Below are positions 1 through 5,068 of a DNA stretch of 5,156 nt, piece after piece. The stretch comes from Micropepsaceae bacterium (GTDB taxonomy: Bacteria > Pseudomonadota > Alphaproteobacteria > Micropepsales > Micropepsaceae). Within the stretch, counting starts at the first letter, position 1. Every line of letters begins with the position of its first letter. The notes beneath the pieces were generated by a model. The model was given only the letters and a program-made list of their open reading frames with translations. It ran no database searches and was not told where the DNA came from. A program made the translations under genes and the position numbers. Location of the stretch: contig JANWHR010000198.1 in NCBI GenBank assembly GCA_025450355.1, forward strand, positions 1 through 5,156. Reading direction: 5' to 3'.

Positions 1-1
1 G

Positions 2-178
2 AAGATCCTGGCCAAACCGCAGGCCTGGCTGGGCGATGCGCCTCTTGGTGCGATAGTCTTCTGCCCGGATCAGTTGCGGAATTACGGCGCCGGTGCGGAC
101 GAATTCCGGCAATTCGTCGTGGGGCGGCGGGTGCTGGGCGATGCCGCCGGCTGTCAGCTGTTGGCGCCGGGCCGGTGA
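2..178 (+). CDS. C-terminal end of an unidentified protein (partial, enters from left edge)
   Basis: The frame is open from the window edge to a TGA at 176-178, giving 58 residues that begin KILAKPQAWLGDAPLGAIVF and end in QLLAPGR. Third codon positions are rich in G and C, as in the neighbouring genes, which supports real coding. The piece reads as a compact soluble domain: a hydrophobic beta-strand-like stretch (GAIVF), a Cys-Pro-Asp, then an amphipathic segment (DEFRQFVVGRRVL). No catalytic motif is visible. It lies 58 bases upstream of the HAD-UbiA gene on the same strand and could be co-transcribed with it. Polyprenyl-phosphate-dependent membrane glycosyltransferases (GT39/ArnT type) often end in such a soluble tail and would suit the neighbour, but this identification is a guess. 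The full gene to the left would decide it. Confidence 0.65.
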   Translation, partial: KILAKPQAWLGDAPLGAIVFCPDQLRNYGAGADEFRQFVVGRRVLGDAAGCQLLAPGR

Positions 179-236
179 TGGATATTTGCCAATATCGGCC
201 TTCGGCCAACGGGTTAAAAGAACCGTGAATTATCGG

Positions 237-1661
237 ATGGCGCCAGGTGCTGATGTCCCGTTGATTGTGGATCTGGACGGGACGGTTCTGTTAACGGATA
301 GCTTGCAGGAAGGATTTATCCGTCTGCTGTTCCGCAATCCCGTGGCGGCGGTCGGATCGCTCGCCTGCCTGCCGCTCGGCCGCGCTGCGTTCAAACGCAG
401 CATCAGCCGGCACCGCCCGCTCGCCGACAGCGTGCTGCCGCAGCGGCGCGAGCTGGTCGAATTCCTCAAGGCGGAAAAATCGGGCAACCGCAAAATCCAC
501 CTGCTCACGGCGGCCGATCAGGAGACGGCGGAAGAAATCGCGTCCGGGATCGGGCTGTTCGACAGCGTGGCGGGCAGCAACGCAAAGCGGAATCTCAAGG
601 GCGCGAACAAGCTTGCCTGGGTGAGGGAGAATGTTCCGGGCGATTTCATTTACGCCGGAGACAGCGCCGCCGATCTGCCCATGTTCCTGGCCGCAAGGGG
701 CGCGATTCTGTGCGATGCGGGACGGCGGGTCACGAGAGCGGTCGAAAACGCAGGCGTGCCGATTCTGGCGCGCATGGACAGCGGTCAAAGCCGTTGGCGC
801 GGTTTTCTCGCTGCGCTGCGCATCCATCAGTGGTCGAAGAATATCCTGATTTTTCTGCCGCTGTTCCTCAGCCATGCCTATGCGAACGCGGCGAATGTCG
901 CGCAGGCGGTGCTCGCTTTCTTTATTCTGTCGGTGCTGGTCTCGGCCACTTATCTGATCAACGATCTGGCGGATCTCGACGCCGATCGCCTGCACCCGAC
1001 GAAATACAGGCGCGCGCTCGCGTCCGGAAATCTCTCGCCCGGACTGGGACTCATCGCCTCGATGGTCATGATCGCCGGAGCGGTCGCGGCCGGGGCCAGC
1101 CTGTCCACCGGACTTGCCGCCGGCCTTGTCGCCTATCTGGCCGGGACATTGGCCTATTCTTTTGGCCTCAAACGTGTGCCGTTCCTCGACGTGTCGATTG
1201 TAGGTGCGCTGTTCACCATGCGGCTGGTGATGGGCGCCGCCGTGCTGCACTTGAGGCAATCGCCCTGGCTGCTGGCGTTTTCGCTGGTGTTCTTCTTTTC
1301 GCTGGCTCTGGCCAAGCGCTACGCCGAGATTCGCGCGGCGGGCCCCGATTCCCCGATTCGCGGCCGCGGCTACCGGGTGGATGATGCCATCCTTGTGCTG
1401 GCCTTTGGCGTCGCCGGAAGTCTCGCATCCATCGTCATACTGCTGCTGTTCGTCACCAGCGACGCGCTGGTTTCCGGCGCCTATTCAAATCCGCTGTGGC
1501 TCTACGCGATCCCTGCGCCGGTGTTTGCCTGGCAAATGCGCATCTGGCTGTTCAGCCACCGGTCGATGCTGCACGACGATCCGGTGATATTCGCCCTCCG
1601 GGACCGGATCAGCCTTCTGCTCGGGGCGCTCATGGCCCTCTCGGTCGCCCTGGCCCTGTGA
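237..1661 (+). CDS. HAD phosphatase-UbiA prenyltransferase fusion, DPPR synthase-like
   Basis: This is a 474-residue integral membrane enzyme. Residues 8-180 form a HAD phosphatase domain with all four motifs: DLDGT (nucleophile D12, acid D14), T91 in HLLTAA, K121/K125, and GDSAAD (D142, D146). Residues 190-474 form a polytopic UbiA domain. It begins with the typical HQWSKN (197-202), has the first Asp-rich motif NDLADLDAD (242-250) followed by RLHPTK, a second acidic site at D318 after YSFGLKR, then KRYAE (360-364) and DDP (447-449). The HPTK pattern resembles mycobacterial DPPR synthase and rhizobial NoeC more than quinone-pathway UbiA. By family knowledge it may transfer phosphoribose from PRPP to polyprenyl phosphate, and the fused phosphatase could remove the 5-phosphate; the substrate is inferred. 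The ATG at 237 was chosen because DLDGT follows closely. A GTG at 225 (478 residues) is equally possible, and neither start has a clear Shine-Dalgarno. The family's usual RPxASG is RALASG here. Confidence 0.88.
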   Translation: MAPGADVPLIVDLDGTVLLTDSLQEGFIRLLFRNPVAAVGSLACLPLGRAAFKRSISRHRPLADSVLPQRRELVEFLKAEKSGNRKIHLLTAADQETAEEIASGIGLFDSVAGSNAKRNLKGANKLAWVRENVPGDFIYAGDSAADLPMFLAARGAILCDAGRRVTRAVENAGVPILARMDSGQSRWRGFLAALRIHQWSKNILIFLPLFLSHAYANAANVAQAVLAFFILSVLVSATYLINDLADLDADRLHPTKYRRALASGNLSPGLGLIASMVMIAGAVAAGASLSTGLAAGLVAYLAGTLAYSFGLKRVPFLDVSIVGALFTMRLVMGAAVLHLRQSPWLLAFSLVFFFSLALAKRYAEIRAAGPDSPIRGRGYRVDDAILVLAFGVAGSLASIVILLLFVTSDALVSGAYSNPLWLYAIPAPVFAWQMRIWLFSHRSMLHDDPVIFALRDRISLLLGALMALSVALAL

Positions 1662-1716
1662 CCTCTATCGCATATTCGTGCAGTTCGTCCCCGATCACAT
1701 CCCAAATTGCAGCCTA

Positions 1717-1779
1717 CCGGCCGACCTCCCCTGGTGGGCAGGCGAATTTTGGGAGGTGCCGGCGAAGCCGGGAGGGGGG
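1717..1779. repeat. REP-like double palindrome between convergent genes
   Basis: Two hairpins lie side by side. The outer one pairs CCGGC (1717-1721) plus ACCTCCC (1724-1730) with GGGAGGT (1751-1757) plus GCCGG (1758-1762), with a two-base bulge and a 20-base loop. The second is CCGGC (1759-1763), a GAA triloop, and GCCGG (1767-1771), followed by GGAGGGGGG. The ACCTCCC arm could pair with either GGGAGG, so the folds compete. Intergenic CCTCCC/GGGAGG elements with a GGCGAAGCC core recur in many alphaproteobacterial genomes, from memory. The position between two genes that end toward each other suits a bidirectional terminator or mRNA 3'-end stabiliser. No T-tract follows, so intrinsic termination is not shown. 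Confidence 0.6.
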
Positions 1780-1802
1780 CACGGCCTTCGTTCCGGGACG
1801 AT

Positions 1803-2999
1803 TTACCGCGCCGTCGAAACACCCCTGAAGATGAATTTCTGCACCCGGTACCCCTGTGACTCGCCCGTGATCAGGTTTCCCTGCGGGTCCACCGCCAGGC
1901 TGTGCAGGTGGAAGAATTCTCCGGCTTTGCGTCCGGGCCGGCCGATGTGTCCGATTTCGGACAGCGTCGCGCGGTCCAGAATGGCGATGCGTTCGTTTGA
2001 GCCGTCGGCAACATAGAGAAAACGCTGCGCAGGGTCGGTCGAGAGCGCCACGCCGAAAGCTGTCCCGGTGCCTTTGGATTCGCGCCTGATAAAACCCTCT
2101 CTGATGAAGGTGCCGTCCAGCCGGAACGACTGCACGCGGTTGTTGGCGCGATCCGAAACATAAACAATGTCGTCGTTGGAAACGGTGATGCCGTGGGGTG
2201 TGTTGAATTGCTGCGGCGCAGGTCCGCTCGTCTGCCGCGCTTTGGACGCCTTGTCGTCCGGGCGGTTGCCATAGGCGCCCCAGTGGCGTTTGTATTTTCC
2301 GGTGTTGGCATCAAACACCACCACGCGCCGGTTGCCGTAACCGTCGGCGACGAACACCTCATTGGTCTTGTCATCGACGAAGATTCCGGCGGCGCGGCTG
2401 ACGTGTTCCGTGCTGTTGCTGTCCACCGGCGATCCGGCCTTGCCGATCTGCAACAGGAATTTGCCATCCCTGCTGAATTTCAGGATCTGGCCATCGCCAT
2501 CGCCATTGCCGGTCAACCAGACATTGTCGTGCGCATCGACAGCGATTCCGTGTTCGCCGCTGCCCGGACGCCCATCGCCATTCAGGCGCCGTCCGGACGT
2601 ACACGAGGCGCATTCCGCGAAGGCCGAATGCAGGCCGCCGCGATTGAACCACTGGTATTCGCCGGTTTTCGACGGTCCGCCCCAGCCCTGCAGGTATTGT
2701 CCCGCTGCGCTGAACTCGACCACGGGCGGGGCCGGCAGATAGCCGTTTTCGGTGGCGTTGCCTTCTTCCAGCGTGTGCGGACGATGGAAAACCCAGATGT
2801 TCCCGTGTGAGTCCGCAGTGGCTCCGCCGACGCCGCCCAGCAGCATCCTGTCCGGCATGGCGGGAAAATCCGGATCGACCTGGAAAACCGGCACCGCCAC
2901 CGGCGCGCGGTCCTGCGCGACCGCAGAAGGAACCCCGCCCAAAACCACCGCTGCGGCAGCCGCGGTGACAGTTGCGCGTCCGAATGCGTGCGGTCTCAT
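1803..2999 (-). CDS. Secreted six-bladed NHL propeller, peptidyl-alpha-hydroxyglycine alpha-amidating lyase (PAL)-like
   Basis: This is a 398-residue exported protein. Residues 1-28 look like a signal peptide: R3/R8, a hydrophobic run from V11 to G22, and an AVA-QD cleavage site after A28. Six NHL-type blades follow at about 55-105, 148-186, 203-241, 265-300, 312-352 and 363-392. Blade motifs match rat PAL from memory: VFHR (R73), EHGIAVD (H150), VADGYGNRR (Y221), TPHGITV (H269), SDRANNR (R284) and LHSLAVD (H366). These correspond to PAL Arg533, the zinc ligand His585, Tyr654, the zinc ligand His690, Arg706 and the zinc ligand His786. PAL cleaves peptidyl-alpha-hydroxyglycine to a peptide amide and glyoxylate. 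The bacterial substrate is unknown and no PHM monooxygenase is nearby. A CASC pair (C130, C133) lies in the loop between blades 1 and 2 and does not match the rat PAL disulfides. The ATG at 2999 is preceded by GGGAGAGA at good spacing; a longer in-frame reading to 3215 is unlikely. It is probably the last gene of a minus-strand operon. Confidence 0.85.
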   Translation of the reverse strand: MRPHAFGRATVTAAAAAVVLGGVPSAVAQDRAPVAVPVFQVDPDFPAMPDRMLLGGVGGATADSHGNIWVFHRPHTLEEGNATENGYLPAPPVVEFSAAGQYLQGWGGPSKTGEYQWFNRGGLHSAFAECASCTSGRRLNGDGRPGSGEHGIAVDAHDNVWLTGNGDGDGQILKFSRDGKFLLQIGKAGSPVDSNSTEHVSRAAGIFVDDKTNEVFVADGYGNRRVVVFDANTGKYKRHWGAYGNRPDDKASKARQTSGPAPQQFNTPHGITVSNDDIVYVSDRANNRVQSFRLDGTFIREGFIRRESKGTGTAFGVALSTDPAQRFLYVADGSNERIAILDRATLSEIGHIGRPGRKAGEFFHLHSLAVDPQGNLITGESQGYRVQKFIFRGVSTAR

Positions 3000-3153
3000 A
3001 TCGGTCTCTCCCGTCTGGCGCCGGTTGCACTGGCGTGCAGGTTCTACGACTTCGGCCCGCACGCATCGGCATGACGATTTTACACCAAATCCGCCGCCTA
3101 TGATCCCGGCGGGTCCGCAGCATCCGCGGGTCCGGTCTGCTGGCCGTGCCCGG
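3000..3153 (-). promoter_or_regulatory. 154-base leader of the NHL/PAL-like gene: strong RBS, possible minor promoter
   Basis: The only clear site is the Shine-Dalgarno GGGAGAGA just upstream of the ATG at 2999. An AT-rich patch in this GC-rich gap gives TAAAAT on the minus strand (plus-strand 3077-3082), which could serve as a -10 box. No matching -35 box is seen at the expected distance. The 9-base direct repeat GCGGGTCCG occurs at 3109-3117 and 3126-3134, offset by 17 bases. The gap is longer than the one upstream in the gene cluster, so the NHL gene may have its own weak promoter in addition to read-through. This is inference. Confidence 0.3.
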
Positions 3154-3281
3154 TCAGAATTTTCTGAAATCTTTGCTGTTTGCCGCCACCAGGCTGCCGC
3201 CCATGGCACCGGCATTGATGGCGTTGCCGGGGGGCCGGCCGAAATTCAGCCTTGCGATGACGGGGCGGCTGCTTTTGATCC
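3154..3281 (-). pseudogene. Out-of-frame continuation of the small exported protein
   Basis: In the -1 frame relative to the ATG at 3446, a stretch from about 3281 to the TGA at 3154-3156 reads IKSSRPVIARLNF and ends SLVAANSKDFRKF. Its codons mostly end in G or C (for example AGC CGC CCC GTC ATC), and the text is protein-like, with a Gly/Ala/Asn-rich middle. No start codon with a Shine-Dalgarno precedes it. Adding one base near the GGG at 3280-3282 would join it to the upstream frame as a 97-residue protein. I see no slippery heptamer for programmed -1 frameshifting, so a one-base deletion or a sequencing error is more likely. An independent short gene using a TTG start is a weaker alternative. 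Confidence 0.5.
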
Positions 3282-3446
3282 CGCCTGGCAAACGACCACG
3301 GACGGATAGTATGGGCAACCGTCGAATCTCTGGCCGTGCACACTGACCGGTGAATTTGGCTTCTGGGCAGTCGTGCTGCGTACGACGGCGAACGCGCCTG
3401 TGATCGTGGTGAGCGCGACGACAAAACCGATGACACACCTGTTCAT
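3246..3446 (-). CDS. Small exported hypothetical protein (66 residues as read; probably frameshifted)
   Basis: I do not recognise this family. The ATG at 3446 has a good Shine-Dalgarno (AAGGAAG, six-base spacer), which is the main reason to call it a real gene. The product starts MNRCVIGFVVALTTITGAFA, a typical signal peptide or N-terminal anchor, with possible cleavage after A20 or A27. The mature part has a Cys pair, C44 (in FDGCPYYP) and C53, which could form a disulfide. The frame stops at a TGA at 3246-3248 after a Ser/Ala/Pro-rich tail ending SSQG. G/C preference at third positions holds up to about codon 55 and then falls, while the -1 frame becomes strongly coding-like from the same point to 3154. 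The intact protein was therefore probably about 97 residues. The gene lies 57 bases downstream of the CMD gene and 154 bases upstream of the NHL gene, all on the minus strand. Confidence 0.6.
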   Translation of the reverse strand: MNRCVIGFVVALTTITGAFAVVRSTTAQKPNSPVSVHGQRFDGCPYYPSVVVCQAGSKAAAPSSQG

Positions 3447-3503
3447 GGGTTGCTTCCTTCGTTGGGGAAATGACGGCATGTGGCGTAGATTTTCCGATGC
3501 ACC

Positions 3504-3851
3504 TCACGTCGGCGCGGCCGAATCGAACGCATCAAAGGCGCGTGTCGAATAGACGAGCGCGGCGCCGGCATTGACGCTGATTGCGACGCCGAGCGCTTCC
3601 GCGAGCTCCTCCTTGCTGATCCCCAACTTTCGTGCTTCGGCGGTGTGGACCGCGATGCAGCCATCACAACGCAGGGTGACGGCTGCCGCGAGTGCGATCA
3701 GTTCTCGCGTCTTCGCGTCGAGATGGTTGGTCCGGCCGCCCGCGCCGCTGAGCGCCAGATATCCTTTCACCGTGTCCGCGCTGAGATTGCCGATTTCCGT
3801 GACGCGTGCCCGCAGCTGATTGCGGTATTGATTCCACTCTTTCATCAACAT
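3504..3851 (-). CDS. AhpD-like / carboxymuconolactone decarboxylase (CMD) family protein
   Basis: This is a 115-residue cytoplasmic all-helical protein of the CMD superfamily. The core RELIALAAAVTLRCDGCIAVH holds the AhpD-type signature: E50, then C62-x-x-C65-x-x-x-H69. In AhpD the two Cys form the redox-active disulfide and the Glu and His are part of the proton relay that reduces peroxides. A conserved C-terminal helix region follows (ISKEELAEALGVAISVNAGAA). The length is near the usual single-domain size of about 110-130 residues. True gamma-carboxymuconolactone decarboxylases generally lack the CxxC, so a thiol-disulfide or peroxidase role is favoured; the partner reductant is unknown. 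The ATG at 3851 follows GGGAGA with an eight-base spacer; an internal ATG at 3845 is possible. It is the first gene of the minus-strand cluster and lies divergent from the AraC regulator, which probably controls it. Confidence 0.88.
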   Translation of the reverse strand: MLMKEWNQYRNQLRARVTEIGNLSADTVKGYLALSGAGGRTNHLDAKTRELIALAAAVTLRCDGCIAVHTAEARKLGISKEELAEALGVAISVNAGAALVYSTRAFDAFDSAAPT

Positions 3852-3930
3852 GGTACTGTCTCCCTCAATGTTCACTGATGAAATTTGAGACTTGCGCGGC
3901 CTTGCGTGAATGGCCGCGCGGAGCAAAGAA
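3852..3930. promoter_or_regulatory. Divergent promoter/operator region of the CMD and AraC genes
   Basis: These 79 bases must hold the start signals of both genes. GCGCGGCC (3894-3901) is repeated in inverted form as GGCCGCGC (3912-3919), with a 10-base spacer. CTTGCG occurs twice in direct orientation at 3891-3896 and 3901-3906, exactly one helical turn apart. Either arrangement could be the AraC-type regulator's operator. The right arm of the inverted repeat abuts the regulator's Shine-Dalgarno GGAG (3920-3923), so an RNA hairpin could also limit its translation. No convincing -35/-10 pair is seen on either strand. Confidence 0.45.
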
Positions 3931-4884
3931 ATGTCCCGGCGGATCAAACCAGCGGACGTACGTCCCTTAACGGCGCCGCCAGATTTGCTCTCGGCCCTGG
4001 CGCCGCTGCTCAAGGTGCGGCCGGTACTGGAAGATGTTTGCAGATTCGGGGGAGCCTGGGAGTCGTCGCATGCTTATGCCGGCGACGGTTCGGCCTATTT
4101 TCACCTCGTGACGCGCGGAACCTGCCGCGTGGAGAATGATGAGTCCGGGGTGATCACACTCGGCGCGGGCGATGTTCTTTTGCTGCCGCGTGGCGCCGGC
4201 CATGTGGTGCGCAGCCGCAGGAAGGGCGCAGCCGGAACGATTACGGCCGAATTGCGGAATGCGATTCGCGCCAAAGTCATCGCAGGCGTCGAGCCGGATA
4301 CCGAGCTCATCTGCGGAAGGCTTTGGTTCGAGGCCGGCGAAGACAATGTGCTCACCGCCGCACTGCCCGGTGCGATGGTCCTGCACACGGTCGGGCACAA
4401 TGCCGTCGAGCGGTTCCGGTGGCTGCTCACGGAGATTCGCGACGAACTCGATGCCGGAAAACCCGGTTCGGAGGTGATCGCGACCAATCTGGCCAGTACG
4501 CTCTTTGTGCTGATGCTCCGCATGCATCTGCAGCAGACGCCCGAGCGGGCAAGCATGCTGTCGCTGTTTCAGGACCGGCTGACCTCGCGCGCCGTCATCG
4601 CCATGTTGAGGGCGCCACAAAGGGACTGGACACTGGACGGCATGGCGGCAGCAGCGCTGACATCCCGCGGCACGCTGGTTCGCGCCTTTGGCAAAGCGTC
4701 GGGGCTGGCCCCGATGGCCTGGCTGTCTGCGTTGAGACTGGATATGGCGAAACGGCGGCTGTTGGAAACCGGCGATTCGGTCGCCGAGATCGCAGCGGCC
4801 GTCGGCTACAAATCGGAAGGGGCGCTGAGCAAAGCATTCCTGCGCCGATTCGGCGTCCGGCCCGGCGCCATCCGCCAGCACTAA
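3931..4884 (+). CDS. AraC-family transcriptional regulator with N-terminal cupin (Cupin_6 type)
   Basis: This is a 317-residue cytoplasmic DNA-binding regulator. Residues 15-200 form the ligand-sensing cupin domain of the Cupin_6 type: YFHLVTRGTCRV (56-67) and LGAGDVLLLPRGAGH (77-91), with H58 and H91 at conserved places. The last 85 residues (233-317) form the paired helix-turn-helix of AraC/XylS proteins. The first HTH is in MAAAALTSRGTLVRAFGKASG and the second in VAEIAAAVGYKSEGALSKAF, ending with the usual RRFGVRPGAIR. The ATG at 3931 is chosen because GGAG sits seven bases upstream; an in-frame ATG at 3910 has no Shine-Dalgarno and would place the inverted repeat inside the gene. The ligand is unknown. 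Cupin_6 regulators are often found beside the oxidoreductase-type genes they control, so the divergent CMD gene and those after it are the likely targets, with autoregulation probable. Confidence 0.92.
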   Translation: MSRRIKPADVRPLTAPPDLLSALAPLLKVRPVLEDVCRFGGAWESSHAYAGDGSAYFHLVTRGTCRVENDESGVITLGAGDVLLLPRGAGHVVRSRRKGAAGTITAELRNAIRAKVIAGVEPDTELICGRLWFEAGEDNVLTAALPGAMVLHTVGHNAVERFRWLLTEIRDELDAGKPGSEVIATNLASTLFVLMLRMHLQQTPERASMLSLFQDRLTSRAVIAMLRAPQRDWTLDGMAAAALTSRGTLVRAFGKASGLAPMAWLSALRLDMAKRRLLETGDSVAEIAAAVGYKSEGALSKAFLRRFGVRPGAIRQH

Positions 4885-4984
4885 GCCGCGCAAAAGCTGG
4901 AGAGGAAAAACTTTGCGACAACTCGCCAACCCGTTCGGCGCGAGGTCTCAGGAACGGCGTCCAGCGGATATCAATTAAATACTA

Positions 4985-5068
4985 TGTCCCCGGAATTCCA
5001 CTGACCTCCGGCCATGCCCCGCCGGAGATCACGACGGCCCCGCCGTTGCTACACCACGTCAGGGGACA
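4985..5068. repeat. Small palindromic element with inverted TGTCCCC ends and two internal hairpins
   Basis: TGTCCCC (4985-4991) and its inverse GGGGACA (5062-5068) bracket 70 bases that hold two tandem hairpins. The first is CTCCGGC (5006-5012), an eight-base loop, and GCCGGAG (5021-5027). The second is ACGGC (5034-5038), CCC, and GCCGT (5042-5046). The left end sits in an unusually AT-rich context (ATATCAATTAAATACTATG) next to GTCCCCGGAATTCC, a motif I recall as recurrent near REP/RAYT-type or other short repeats, unverified. No transposase is present. This looks like a REP or MITE-like remnant. Termination of the AraC gene 100 bases upstream is a weaker reading because there is no T-tract. 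Confidence 0.4.

Noticed and set aside
93..236. N-terminal extension of the HAD-UbiA protein by 48 residues from an ATG at 93
   Set aside because: It would overlap the preceding coding frame that ends at 178, its residues are Trp/Gly/Arg-rich without structure, and HAD domains normally start a few residues before DxDGT.
291..1259. A 322-codon open frame on the minus strand inside the HAD-UbiA gene
   Set aside because: It is antisense to a gene with complete catalytic motifs, its product is rich in Arg, Gln, His and Gly without domain features, and it is a typical by-product of GC-rich coding sequence.
2588..2624. CASC of the NHL protein as a heme c attachment site
   Set aside because: Heme c attachment requires CxxCH; the residue after the second Cys is Thr.
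2193..2810. A 205-codon plus-strand frame within the NHL gene
   Set aside because: It runs antisense to well-conserved NHL blades, has no Shine-Dalgarno, and no motif.
3000..3215. N-terminal extension of the NHL protein by 72 residues
   Set aside because: It would bury the signal peptide inside the protein and overlap the end of the small exported gene; the internal ATG at 2999 has a strong Shine-Dalgarno.
3967..4929. A 320-codon open frame on the minus strand covering the AraC-type gene
   Set aside because: The opposite strand encodes a clear cupin plus double HTH protein; the antisense product has low-complexity Arg/Gln/Gly composition and no recognisable fold.
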